Of a DNA stretch of 64,000 nucleotides, positions 34,444 through 45,431 are shown in pieces. Below the pieces are notes generated by a model. The model was not told the origin of the DNA. It saw only the letters and a program-made list of their open reading frames with translations, and did not search any database. Both the position numbers and the translations under genes were made by a program. The stretch is from Paramyrothecium sp. XJ0827. Its lineage: Eukaryota > Ascomycota > Sordariomycetes > Hypocreales > Stachybotryaceae. The stretch covers positions 4,599,001 to 4,663,000 of the forward strand of contig JAJFPB010000002.1 in NCBI GenBank assembly GCA_020881915.1, written 5' to 3'. Within the stretch, counting starts at the first letter, position 1. Every line of letters begins with the position of its first letter.

Positions 34444-36285
34444 TTATGGGTTAGGCGACGGTATTGATACCCACTGTCTGATTATGATATAGCTTTCCCA
34501 ACCGCCTGAGAAAGGGCAGCGGATATTATACTGGTACTTGGTTTCATTGTTGTCCAACGGGCGACTATTCAGTCGCCAGATGGCATCGTTGCCAGTCTGA
34601 TAGGCAAATGGGGCACCGTTTTCTTCTATGTCAGAAGCAATGCAGCCCATTAGATCATATGGAGCTGTGGTCAGCCGTTCTCCAAAGTATTCATTTCCGT
34701 CCGGCCCGACTTTACTGTATATTTGTCGCGCCGGTAACCTCAGAAGCTTTAGGTTCGAACTGCCCGCATCCGTTATATGCATATTCCTGCCGTGATACCC
34801 TTGCGGCAAGAGCAGGAACGAGGTGAATCTCTCGTCATATGAAGCCACAGGCATTCCGGCATATGGGCTGTCGCTGAACGCTTGAGGGAAAAATTTCTGT
34901 TCGGGTAGAAAGTAATCCTTTCTTGGGGCAATGGCGAATACGGAGCCAGTGATATCGCCATCTTTCCATTTCGTCGGGTCCGTTGGCGGCTTTGCTGGCA
35001 ACATGCGTTCGAGGAGGATAGCACGACTGGGGAAAGGTTTAGCAAGTCGAACCTCGTTCTTCTTGTACCCCATCTCTTCGAATTTATTTTCGTTAATGAG
35101 CTGATTTAAGGAAATTTCTCCATCCCCTGCCTCTTGATTCTCGTAGACTTCGATGGTAATGTTCTTTCCGTCATCCACGTGGTATCTCTCGATGTAGACA
35201 TGATTCCTGATAATTATCTGCCCGGGTCGGTTAGGCTGACGAGTAACTTTATCTCCTGGATAAAGAGCGGCATCTACATCCTCATGGATAGGATGGATCG
35301 CATTAATCAGGTCTCCTGCGGAGAGTACCTTGGTGAAATATTCGTACAATTGCGCGGCATATTTATACCCTCTCTTGAGGCCTGAGATCGTTCCCGTGAC
35401 TGGGAAGATACTCATTATGTCAAGAACGAACTCTTCGGCCACATTTTTGCCTGCATCGACAATTTTCACTCGTACAGTCTCTCCAGGTTCCATGTCATTG
35501 TAAATGGTGGTTTTCGGTGCGACAAAGTCCTGGCCATCAACCATAACCAACTCCGCCAGTGATGGCAGTCCTAGTTGACAAAACGTTGTCTGACTCGAAT
35601 TGCCAAATGGACTAATGAGACGAGCAGTAGCGACAGAATCTGGAATATAAGACGGCTTGGTCTCGGACAAATTCAATGTTTGGCTCTCTTGGTCCAAGAG
35701 ACCCACTACGATCCCACGTTCCCAATGGAAACTGAATCGGTACCCGTTCACAGCCGGTTCAACGGTGCGGATCGCCAAATTGACAGCCTGCTCGTTTCTC
35801 TGGCTATTACCTGGAATCCAGAGATAAACTGATTTTCCACTCTGCAGGTATTCCGGAACTGCCATTACAATTTCGACTAGTTCTTGGCCAACAACAGTGG
35901 TGATATCCTGAATGAAAATAGGAAATGGCGTAAGTTCATCGTCAACGTCTTTGCCATGCCTGGGATGGAGCATGGTTTCCGCTTCCAGAGCATTATCTCT
36001 AATACGAAGAAGAATATTGAGTCTTCCACTAGCTTTATCGAATTCAAATCGAAAAGTACAGTCCCCGTCATGAGTTGCTGTGAGTTGGGAAAATGAGCTT
36101 CCCTCGGACAAGAGATCAAGGGTGCCCGCGTATGTACCGTAAGGGGGTTGTCCTTCAGGGGCCTTCGTCCACTTCCAGAGTGCGAGGAAAGGTGCATTAG
36201 GCTTGAAGTCATCGCCTAGTAGAAGAACGAAGGGCTCCTCCTCTGCATAATGAGGGCAATTGAGTCTGCCAAAAAAAGTATGCAT
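34444..36285 (-). CDS. Orphan protein, 613 residues, single exon
   Basis: A long uninterrupted reading frame with good codon structure. I recognise no family. The protein has no signal peptide or membrane span; it is rich in beta-type patterns (short alternating hydrophobic runs) and aromatic residues, for example ALWKWTKAPEGQPPYGTYAG near 40-60, SVYLWIPGN near 157, and YIIIRQWVSI at the end. A YxxAQLYEYF helix lies near residue 310. It sits in the accessory zone between repeat debris and a tandem duplication, so horizontal or lineage-specific origin is possible. A TATATATAG box about 70-78 bases before the ATG supports transcription. What it does cannot be told from sequence alone. Confidence 0.72.
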   Translation of the reverse strand: MHTFFGRLNCPHYAEEEPFVLLLGDDFKPNAPFLALWKWTKAPEGQPPYGTYAGTLDLLSEGSSFSQLTATHDGDCTFRFEFDKASGRLNILLRIRDNALEAETMLHPRHGKDVDDELTPFPIFIQDITTVVGQELVEIVMAVPEYLQSGKSVYLWIPGNSQRNEQAVNLAIRTVEPAVNGYRFSFHWERGIVVGLLDQESQTLNLSETKPSYIPDSVATARLISPFGNSSQTTFCQLGLPSLAELVMVDGQDFVAPKTTIYNDMEPGETVRVKIVDAGKNVAEEFVLDIMSIFPVTGTISGLKRGYKYAAQLYEYFTKVLSAGDLINAIHPIHEDVDAALYPGDKVTRQPNRPGQIIIRNHVYIERYHVDDGKNITIEVYENQEAGDGEISLNQLINENKFEEMGYKKNEVRLAKPFPSRAILLERMLPAKPPTDPTKWKDGDITGSVFAIAPRKDYFLPEQKFFPQAFSDSPYAGMPVASYDERFTSFLLLPQGYHGRNMHITDAGSSNLKLLRLPARQIYSKVGPDGNEYFGERLTTAPYDLMGCIASDIEENGAPFAYQTGNDAIWRLNSRPLDNNETKYQYNIRCPFSGGWESYIIIRQWVSIPSPNP

Positions 36286-36600
36286 TCTGGCGATGAAATA
36301 GGAATTGTGTCCTGATTAACTCTGTTAATGATATCCGAGATGAGAAGGCAGAGCCTATATATAGTGCGTGTGGACTTTCTAAGGGTATTTGAGGCAGAAC
36401 TATAATACCCACACCTTGCCAAAGCACCAGGTTCCCTCTAATTACCGAAGTATTGCGATGGCGACCAATGATTGCCATTGGTAGATTGAGGACATTGTCT
36501 GCTGCCCGCATACAATGTATCGATTGTGAGTGGCGCACGAAGCCATGCAGTGCTATCACTCATGGTCAATTCAAGAATATTGTTGGGACGGGCACTACAC
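36286..36600. other. Promoter region of the orphan gene
   Basis: Apart from the TATA element nothing is recognised. Confidence 0.5.
36355..36363 (-). promoter_or_regulatory. TATA box of the orphan gene
   Basis: The minus strand reads TATATATAG about 70-78 bases before the ATG at 36285. Confidence 0.5.
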
Positions 36601-37077
36601 GTACAGCCAGCCACATTTACAGTCTTGCGATCTAGATCGCTCTATTCAGCTGTCACTGCCTGTGCAATCTACGGCATCAGACAGTTTGCGGATATTAAAT
36701 CTAGCGTACATTGTTCAAGTAGCACGCAAAACAAGAAAATACAAAGTATTTTTTTTTGGTGGCGGAGCTGAGCGGTTGCACAAGTAAGCACTAAGCAAAC
36801 CTGGAACTTCCTGGTTCGAACCCCACGCTTGAGACTACATGTACAGCCAGCCACATTTACAGTCTTGCGATCTAGATCGCTCTATTCAGCTGTCACTGCC
36901 TGTGCAATCTACGGCATCAGACAGTTTGCGGATATTAAATCTAGCGTACATTGTTCAAGTAGCACGCAAAACAAGAAAATACAAAGTATTTTTTTTTGGT
37001 GGCGGAGCTGAGCGGTTGCACAAGTAAGCACTAAACAAACCTGGAACTTCCTGGTTCGAACCCCACGCTTGAGACTT
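36595..37077 (+). repeat. 240-bp tandem duplication with a tRNA-type B box (SINE-like)
   Basis: Two units, starting at about 36601 and 36841, are nearly identical (I see one G/A difference near 36794/37034 plus the junctions). Each unit has a T8-9 run, then TGGCGGAGCTGAGCGG, resembling an A box, and 40-50 bases on GGTTCGAACCCC, a match to the pol III B box. A tRNA cloverleaf does not form: the T stem pairs at only two positions. This fits a tRNA-derived SINE or a degenerate tRNA fragment carried in a larger duplicated segment. Confidence 0.75.
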
Positions 37078-37783
37078 TAAGGTCACATTGTGCAGCTGGG
37101 CTCTTACCGATATCGGCGAATTAGATTCCCTTGATGTGGGTCACGGGACGGCCACTTATATGCTGTTATTCTGGTTTTGGTCTTCCCCGCAACTCGGGTT
37201 CAGCTAGCCAACCTGTCAATCAATATTACTTACTAAGTAATTCCCTGGGCCAACCGTTAGGAATCAGACGACCACCAAACTCACCCCACTCTAAAGCACC
37301 ATTTGGACTAGGATAATTGAAAGCAACCCAACAGAATTTGACTTTCATCTCCTCGAAAATCCACGCTAACCCATCTCGCCAGACTTGAGTATCAGCAAAG
37401 CTGTACCGTGTCAACCGTATAGCAGCTTCATCTCTCGTCTTGTCCTGTTCCGCTCTGGGAGAATCCTGGCGAGTACAAAAGTACTAGGTTATAACAATTT
37501 AGGAAATATGCCTCAAATTGTTGCTATCTTTATCCTGAGACATTTGTACAGTACCCGAAGCGGCTAAGTGTTAGTCTTCACTTGAAGTTACTACATTAAG
37601 CTAACGTGTAAGGTGTGTGCCTGCCCAATATTCATTATAAAAAGAATCTTTCCAACCACTATGGAAGGAATCCTTCAGAATGTGTTAAGTCATACTTTCC
37701 ACGCCCTCTGAGTTACCGTCTTTGGTGGCTACTTGAGTTCACATATCAACAAGTTTTCCTCCGTGTTTAACGTCCGAGGCATT
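37078..37783. other. Intergenic region with a possible coding fragment
   Basis: Apart from the uncertain minus-strand fragment at 37226-37478, listed separately, nothing is recognised. Confidence 0.4.
37226..37478 (-). pseudogene. Possible coding fragment (last exon of a lost gene)
   Basis: From a CAG acceptor-like site near 37479 the minus strand is open to a stop at 37226, with protein-like composition (RYSFADTQVWRDGLAWIFEE, then WVAFNYPSPNGALEWGEFGG). I find no good first exon or start codon upstream. It could be the remnant 3' exon of a truncated gene or a chance ORF. The family is not recognised. Confidence 0.3.
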
Positions 37784-38310
37784 ATGGTAAGAGTTCCCTT
37801 ACACGTTATATGAATTGGGCTTAACATATACAGTCTGATCCTGTTCCCATTTGTGACTCGGAGGGTAGTCCTCTTGCGTCCGGCAAGAGTTATAAGATTC
37901 GACTGCCAGGCGGCTCCGAACTTTGCTGCTATGCCGAATCCATGGACAGTGCTTGGTACCTCGCGTTGGGGCCTCCTGGATCAGGCGTGATTTGGCATAT
38001 CGAAGGGGACAGTTGGCTAAGTGGTAACGTGAATCAGCTGCGTCCCACGGTGACCCTACCGGATGGCTCAACACCAACTCTTTATACACAGGCTTGGTAT
38101 GACGCAATACGTCTCGGTACGGAACCTGGCTTCTCTATGTATGGTGTGGCAGGCAATTTCAACAATACCTTCCTTGGACAAGACTTACCTCAAAATCCTG
38201 GAAGCGATTATTTGATTGTTGGTCCGGCTATTGGCAGCACTGGCTTGTTCTATATTAACTCCGATACGACGGGTTCGTATCTTGACTGCACGTTTGTGTG
38301 GATGCCGTGA
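37784..38310 (+). CDS. Small orphan protein, 159 residues, start codon in its own exon
   Basis: The reading frame is open from an acceptor CATATACAG at 37833 to the stop at 38310. Upstream, ATG at 37784-37786 is followed directly by GTAAGA, giving a 47-bp intron (37787-37833) with a CTTAAC branch site; the protein would then begin M-SDPVPICDSEG. If this splice is wrong, the first ATG of the exon is at 37942 and only 122 residues remain. The protein is rich in Gly, Ser, Pro, Tyr and Trp (LALGPPGSGVIWHIEGDSW), has four cysteines including CC, and no signal peptide. I do not recognise a family; the composition suggests a small beta-rich domain. Probably lineage specific. Confidence 0.55.
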
Positions 38311-38964
38311 ACATCTTGGGATAACGACCATTTAGGGAGCCAAGAGAAGTCTGATTCGAAGGATTCCAAATGTACATAGGGCAGCAGCTGTGCAGTGGTA
38401 ACACATTTTCAATCCTAACAGTTGGAACGGGGATAGTGCTGGATCTTTATCAGGTATTCACTGCCTTGATAGCCGGGCTTCCCGGATGTCTTGTAGTTTT
38501 TGGTAGAATGGAGATACCAGAATCCGTAAACACGCGTCCTCGGTAGCATGCTTAATGGCAAGTCATGGATATATATGCTGTGCATCAGTTCCCGCTCCTC
38601 AAGGAGCACCGCCCACCCTTTCCGCCAGAAGTGTTAGACATATTACAGCTTTCCAAATACGATTATCAGTGTTAGGTCGACTTTCAACCACAAAGTACCC
38701 TTCCTGGGCTTGATGAGGAGCTTGTAACCTACAGAAAATATTTGCAGGCTAAGGCAAAATTGTAGTTCTGGACTTAGAAGCATGTCAAATGGTCCAAATA
38801 TCAAACAGTGCCTGGACCATATCAAGACATATATTGCAAATGGTAGAAGGGGAATCTGATGGCAGTCGACAATAAATATTACAGAATGATAGAAAGGCTA
38901 TAAGCAAGCACTTAGGTCATGGATCAAGCGAATTCAACCGCAGTAACAACGGGTTTCGGCCTTT
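38311..38964. other. Intergenic region
   Basis: Nothing coding or repetitive recognised in these 650 bases. Confidence 0.5.
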
Positions 38965-39888
38965 CTATGAAAGCTCTCCGTTTCCTGTCTGGCTTTTTGG
39001 GGCAGAAACAAGTCCGCCGTGATTAAAGAACAACTTCCATCCCTCCTTGGATGAGCGCGAACATGAGAGTTTGTCAAGCCTCTTTTCTCTTTCGACTGTC
39101 AAATCGATCATGTCACGAACATGTGCCGGAGTTAATTGGGTAGTACCTTGCCTGTTTCGCTCGGCGACTTCGATATTATGAACACCGAGAGAGCGCAGGT
39201 ACTTAGCGTTGCTTTGTAGAATGTTCTCTACAAAGACCGGTTCCGTAAAAATTGAGCACAAATCCGGCTCATGTAAGTTCGGACTTACACGAGACAATAA
39301 AGCCAAGTCACTTTCGACAAGCCGTAGGCCTGGGGCGTGCCTCACTAGCTCGGCGAGAAGAATCGTCAAAGAGCTCCAATGTGGGCTTCCCGACGGAGGA
39401 CCCTCGGGAAGTGTGAGATACGTGAGCTGAATCTCCTGGAGAGGCACGCTGCGACCCTTTAGAGCGGCCGGCACTATCTGGATATGGTACTCATAAGACT
39501 TCTGCTCTGTCATATCCATCAGCTCTTGGTAATCCCCCTCCCAGTGCTCGTCGCTCTGTGTTTGACGAGATACCAACACCAATTCCTTCAAGTTAGAGAG
39601 CTGCCGAAAAGTGAGATTCATCAAAGTCGAATCCCTTCCCGCTTCTATGATCTCTTGCTGCTCGGCACATGTCCGTCGTATCGTCTTATAAACACGCGTA
39701 TATGAAGGATGGTCGCCTGAGAGGTATTCCATTTCGTCCCAATCCTCACGACAGTGGACATCATCATAGCCTTCGCATATTTCGACATAATCGGCAGGAG
39801 TGAGAATGTCCGTTTTAAAAACCTCATAATATCGTATCTCTAGCTTGAGGTTAGCCTTTTCCAAGAATGATTCGCCAAGGGGACACAT
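38965..39888 (-). CDS. F-box-associated/LRR-type hypothetical protein, possibly 5'-truncated
   Basis: The first ATG of the frame is at 39888 and gives 307 residues. The middle part (LTFRQLSNLKELVLVSRQ; LTILLAELVRHAPGLRLVESDLALL; NILQSNAKYLRSLGVHNIEVAE) has the leucine spacing of the variable C-terminal region of fungal F-box proteins. No F-box is found at the N-terminus, where the family normally has it, and the 5' flank at 39.9-40.13 kb is repeat-like sequence with a mutated relative at 48.4 kb. I therefore suspect that the true 5' end was lost or replaced. It may still be transcribed. Family placement is by general pattern only. Confidence 0.5.
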   Translation of the reverse strand: MCPLGESFLEKANLKLEIRYYEVFKTDILTPADYVEICEGYDDVHCREDWDEMEYLSGDHPSYTRVYKTIRRTCAEQQEIIEAGRDSTLMNLTFRQLSNLKELVLVSRQTQSDEHWEGDYQELMDMTEQKSYEYHIQIVPAALKGRSVPLQEIQLTYLTLPEGPPSGSPHWSSLTILLAELVRHAPGLRLVESDLALLSRVSPNLHEPDLCSIFTEPVFVENILQSNAKYLRSLGVHNIEVAERNRQGTTQLTPAHVRDMIDLTVEREKRLDKLSCSRSSKEGWKLFFNHGGLVSAPKSQTGNGELS

Positions 39889-41134
39889 ACCAGGTTTTAG
39901 CAACTTTGGGACGATGGGCTATCTTGATTACGCAACAAGCAGCATTTTGCACCTCTTCTATGACCCTCAACATGGCATTTACTGCAGGTAGGCAACTGCT
40001 TTTTTAGTGGCTCTTGCAGCGGCTCTTGCAGCGGCTCCGGCTCTTGCAGCGGCTCTTGTAACATCCGTCCCCACGTCGCGAGCCACCCTCCGTGCCGAGC
40101 CAAAATCCAGGTACTTTGCCTTCGTTTTGATCTCAACTCCACATACACAAATAAATTTGCCTGCTTCTACATAAACCTTGTTGTTAGATCATCGCTGCAT
40201 TCATTGAGCAACTTTGAACTAAAATCATTATAGGTACGTGGTAATAATGGCCTAGGATAAATAATGTCCCATCCGGGTGACATTCCACTGCAGTCCCCTA
40301 CAAGCCTACCACAAAGGTTTTGTTTATCTACTTTTATAGAAAGTAATAGGATCCAGGGCTTTGAACTTCAACTATGTATTATAATATTCTTCGAAGATCG
40401 GTAGGTGCCGTTGAATGTTGATCAATGCCATATCACCATGCTGCTTGGTACATATGAATTGATGAATCAACGAATGTGGCTAGCGTGAATGAGGGCGATA
40501 CGGGTGGCTAATCTTTCACAGGGCGAAGTTCATAGAGACGCACTGTGATTACTTATTATCCGGGGTACCCTCAAAATACGTTTCCCAAATGCTCTAAGCT
40601 AAAAGGAGCAGCGTTTTGGTCATGTGACCTGCCTCTTGAAGGGAGCAGGCTCAGAGCTGTTCTAACAGTATCTATACACAACTCCGGAACCAGGAACTCG
40701 GCGACATCCCCCACCCGTCCTTCTAACAAAGCGATGGTAGTTCCCGCCGGTCTGACGTCCACAGGCAACCATAGCAGTTCATGCCCATCCCACGTGATCC
40801 AGCGGCCATCTTCATCTAGCCCTGGCCCTGATCGTATAGGGGGTTATTGACACTGAAAGGTAGGTGGGTTAGTTGGCGCGGTAAGTGACTACTATCTATC
40901 GCAAGAGCCCCAGTGTCTGTCTGTAGGCGGGAACCGTCCGGAGTAAAAGGTAGCCAAGATGTTGGAATCGCGTTGAGAATTTGCCAGATCTGTATCTGCC
41001 CTGTACTACGAGAACTTCATCACGAGAATTCGCCCCGAAGGACAGCTAATAGCAATTTCCGAACCCAGGACAACTGATATCCGCGAGCGATATACTGGAG
41101 GCAGCCAGAGCATCCTCTCTGCATCCTTCATGAC
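39889..41134. other. Repeat-derived stretch with a zinc-knuckle ORF and minisatellite
   Basis: On the minus strand 39897-40148 contains an 83-codon ORF ending in a CCHC knuckle (CSKCHVEGHRRGAKC) after a run of Leu-Gln-Glu-Pro units. The latter come from a 12-bp minisatellite (GGCTCTTGCAGC-type) at 40010-40058. Zinc knuckles of this kind are common in transposon proteins. The rest, to 41.1 kb, shows nothing clear. Confidence 0.45.
40059..40121 (-). repeat. 63-bp dispersed repeat, near-intact copy
   Basis: The reverse complement matches 48387-48449. Differences are almost all C to T or G to A in the 48-kb copy (for example CTCGCGACG to CTTGTGATG), with one transversion. Confidence 0.75.
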
Positions 41135-44100
41135 CTATACCCCGTCGCTGCTTAAGCCATACCCGATATAGCCAGCAGGTAAAGTAGTCTCCATGCCCAT
41201 CTGGGAGGTAACGCGGGGCGCGGGGCTTGGCAATTCTAGGTTAAGAATACCAATCTCTGTAGATAAGCGCGTGCTAGATGTTGGGTCGAATGAGAGTTGC
41301 TGCAATCCCGTCCCAATCCTAAGACTCTGCAAGCAGTCGCCGGTTGTTAGATCCCAGATCTTGACTGTCTTGTCTAACGAGCCCGATGCCAGATGCTGGC
41401 CATTTGCTGAGAATACTACTGAGGTTACTAGATAGCTGTGGCCCTCTAGTATCTGCAAGCAGTTGCCGGTTATTAGATCCCAGATCTTAACTGTCTTATC
41501 TACCGAGCCTAATGCCAGATACTAGCCATCTACTAAGAATACTACTGAGGTTACCGGATAGCTATGGCCCTCTAGTGTCTGCAAGCAGTTACTAGTTATT
41601 AGATCCTAGATCTTAACTATCTTGTCTACTAAGCCCGATACCAGATACTAGCTATCTGCTAAGAATACCACTGAGGTTACTAGATAGCTATGGCCCTCTA
41701 GTGTCTACAAGTAGTCGCCGGTTATTAGATCCCAGATCTTAACTATGTAGTTATCTAAGCCCGATGCTAGATGCTAGCTATCTACTAAGAATACTACTGA
41801 GGTTACTGGATAGCTATGGCCCTCTAGTGTCTACAAGCAGTTGCCGGTTATTAGATCCCAGATCTTGACCGTGTTATCTAATGAGCCCGATGCTAGATGC
41901 TAGCCATCTGCTAAGAATACCACTGAGGTTACCGAAAAGCTGTGGCCCTCCAGTATCTGCAAGCAGTTGCCGGTTATTAGATCCTAGATCTTAACTATCT
42001 TATCTAACGAGCCCAATGCCAGATGCTGGCCATCCGCTGAGAATACCACTAAGGTTACTGGCAAGCTATGGCCCTCTAGTATCTGCAAATAGTCGCCGGT
42101 TATTAGATCCCAGATCTTGACTATATAGTTATCTAAGCCCGATGCCAGATGCTGGCCATCCGCTGAGAATACCACTAAGGTTACTGGCTTACTGTGGCCC
42201 TCTAGTGTCTGCAAATAGTTGCCGGTTATTAGATCCCAGATCTTGACCGTCTTATTATATAAGCCCGATGCCAGATACTAGCTATCTACTAAGAATACCA
42301 CTGAGGTTACCTAATTGCTATAGCCCTCCAGTATCTGCAAATAGTCGCCGGTTATTAGATCCCAGATCTTAACCATCTTATTATATAAGCCCAATGCCAG
42401 ATACTAGCCATCCACTAAGAATACCACTGAGGTTACTAGTAAGCTATGGCCCTCTAGTATCTATAAGCAGTCGCCGGTTATTAGATCCCAGATCTTAACT
42501 GTCTTATTATATAAGCCCGATGCTAGATGCTGGCTATCTACTAAGAACACCACTGAGGTCACCTAATAGCTGTGGCCCTCCAGCGTCTGCGAACAAGCGT
42601 TCTAATTTGCTTCTATTCTAGGTTTTAATACTATCCAACCTAGCTCCTTATATTTGAATAGTTCTCTTACAAGACTGCATACAGGACTAAATAATAGTGC
42701 TGATGCATAGGCCTGCAATAGAGCAATCTCAAATAGCGTTTTATGCGATAGGATAAAACGGCGAGCATCTCGGAGTAGTTCAGTTAGATACTACATTTTA
42801 AGCTCTCCCTAACTTATTATTAGGCCGCATCTATAAGTACCGTAACAAGCAACTCACCACTAAAGCCTTGAGTTTGTGTACAGCCTTTATCCCTTCTACT
42901 ATGCTGCCCAATAGACTGAGACACTCTAGCCAATAAAGGTACTTATCTTAGATGAATCTATGGATATTGCCGTTATCCCGTAGGGCTATCTTAATGGTTG
43001 TAGAATCTAAGTCCTGGAGATAATTAACCCAAAAGACACAGCAATAGCGAATTAATGCTGATTTTTCAAGGCGTTCTAGCGAGAGCTAATCAATCGGAAA
43101 TCCAGGGGCACCCAGTTTGCAGATATCACGCTCCAGAGTCTGGAAGAGCGCCTCTAGAGACTTCGAGAAGATTGCACCGTGCTAATGCGTTGCACCAGAC
43201 AGCAGGAGTTCGTCAGATGCCTTTTCAAGCAGGAAATCCTTAGCTAACTGGTGCACGAAGTACATCACATCTTCTCGAAGAGTTAGGAAAGAGCTACATG
43301 CCTTGATAATTTGTGGCAGGTTATCGTAGTTGTCCTGCTCCGTAAACTCAATAAAAACCTTTAACTCCTCCAATGTAATTGGTTGGTAAACAACCGAAGT
43401 AATAGCAAGTATCTCCATGTATACTTTTACATCCCTAGATTCAGAAATCTATTTCATTATCTGCATGTAGAGAGGACCAAGCCCCGATAGGAACTTCTTT
43501 AACTAGGAGAGCATATGCCGGTTTTGCATTATTATTAGATCTACAAGCTCTTTGCAGACTAAGGCCACCCACAGGAACGTGCTATCAGCATTAGCAGACA
43601 GATAATGCCTAACAGCATCCTTTGTTAGCATATCGTAGTTCTTAAGGCCTGCCAGCTTATCAACCTTAAACTCGATGTAAGTATCTACAGCTTTCAAGAT
43701 CGAATTTTGGTTTAGCTCAAGCTGAAGCCAGATCTTGTGCTCTATAGAGCTAAGTCTCTCCTCAATGTCCTGCCAATTGCGACCGGAAACGACCCACTTA
43801 ACTCTAGAAGGTCTCGTGATAAAGCCGAGTAGTTGATGTTGGTTCGTCTTGCACTCATCGAGGGCATCAATGACTAAGGTTGCACCATCCAAACTCGGAT
43901 CATTAATAATTGATGTAAGGATCTTCAACAATGCTTCCCAGGCATTTCCGTCCTTAAAGGCTTACTTGCCCGCATAGTCGTACTTTTCTCGAATATATGA
44001 AATAAGTGATGGCTTCTGGGCCACAAATAAATAAGACCGCACAGCACAGCCGTTGCATAACTCAGCCTCGCATTAGTGGCCTAGCAGAAGAAGTAGGACA

Positions 44101-45431
44101 GGCATTGGTCGGATTCTTTCTCTAGCTCATCAATAATGCCGCATAGAAGCATGGTCTTGCCCTTGCCTGGATCGCCTTTGATCTAGAGAAGCTGACTGCG
44201 CGGATCATTACGCCACTTCCGAAAGTGATCGTGTTCGAGAATCCAACGGTAAGAGTCCCTAAGCAGGCCACCCTTCGCATCCTAGATATATGTCTTGTTA
44301 TCGCGGGGATCAGTCTTACGCAGATCCTTCATAATCTACTCGTACTTATTATCTTTGCGCCAGTTATCTTGCTGCTCTACTTGGTCCTGGATGACCAAGT
44401 AGATGCCTTGAAGACTCTTTTGCATAGTGTTTGCTATATTGCTAAGTTCCCGTAGTCGTATCTTGCTTTCTTCGGTGTTATATTGCTCCATGTCCCGTTG
44501 CACGGCCGACTCAGCATCCTGGATATCGCTGAGCTAGCCGGCCCAGTCATCAATCTTAAGCAGATCCCATCCAATTCCAATAGCCTAGTTCCAGTAGTAA
44601 AGATAGATACTCCGCATTTAATACAGCAGAAGCTTCTCGTAGAGCTGCTCGATGTTCTGTCTTAACTGGTTGCGTAGGTCCGCTGTAGATTGCGCACTCG
44701 TGTTCTCGTCAAGCAGCAGAGACACTAATTTCTAATACCATTCCATTCGTAACAAGACGTAGGCAATGCCTTTGCGATTTTCGCGTGCCTCGGTAATGGG
44801 ATTGGAGAGGATCTACAGTGTATGAGCAAGATAATTCTCAGCACTCTTCTGGAGGAAAGGATATGATATACACCTCTAGTCCAAGGCAGACGCCTGCCCA
44901 AGCGACAGCAGCTTCAGGGGCCATTTGAACCGCCTTGTCCACTGTTCCCTTAACGGTTCTCCATACTTGTAAGCCCTCATCGATGCCTTGCTTAATAGAA
45001 GCTTGCTTTTGCGTCCGATCTAGTCCTTTTCTAACCACTTGCTGCATTTGAAGGGATTGTATCTCCCTAGCTATCCCTATTACGTTCTCTGTAGGTTCGC
45101 AGGTAGTAGAGATCATCTCATCCCCATCAAGGATACTCAACAGAATCTGTTCGTAGGCTTCAACCAGCTTCGGCTCACTTAATTTCAATTTATCGTAGGC
45201 ATCATTCCAAAGGTACTCCTATAGACTCAAAAGCGCAACAGTCTCAGCACCTATTAAGGTACCCGCAGGACGGATCGGTTCGGGTGTAGAGCGACAGATT
45301 TGTTGAGATATAGACAGAGCGCCTGTCGGCGAAGGTAATTGTGACGAAGGAGGTAGACTAGACTCTTGGGAAGCGGCCTGCCATGGCCGTCCGACTTTGC
45401 GTTTGAACTTCTCGATCCAGTGAGGTGCCAT
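41135..45431 (-). pseudogene. NWD-NACHT-WD40 (NLR-like) receptor, RIP-degraded
   Basis: Read from the ATG at 45431, the order is: a Ser/Pro-rich head; an N-terminal domain of NWD-NACHT proteins (EPKLVEAYEQILLSILDGDE and following, 45190-44838) interrupted by a TAG near 45217; a NACHT NTPase with Walker A GDPGKGKTM near 44170 and Walker B LVIDALDEC near 43865; a winged-helix-like block (ITSVVYQPITLEELKVFIE, 43418-43182); and 10-11 WD40 repeats (42600-41330). Stops and damage fit C-to-T or G-to-A changes. Intact relatives are cytosolic innate-immune or heterokaryon-incompatibility sensors of the HET-E/HET-D type, whose WD propeller binds ligand and whose NACHT domain oligomerises. Here the gene is clearly dead. 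The most C-terminal WD unit is the best preserved. Confidence 0.88.
41330..42600 (-). repeat. WD40 repeat array, exact 126-bp period, about 10 units
   Basis: A marker string GCCCTC(T/C)AG recurs at 41441, 41567 and so on to 42575, always 126 bases apart: 42 residues, one WD40 unit, with no length change. Units differ chiefly by C/T and G/A. Confidence 0.93.

Noticed and set aside
36765..36835. tRNA gene call in the tandem unit
   Set aside because: A perfect-looking B box is present, but the T stem pairs at only two positions and no acceptor stem or anticodon arm forms; kept as SINE-like.
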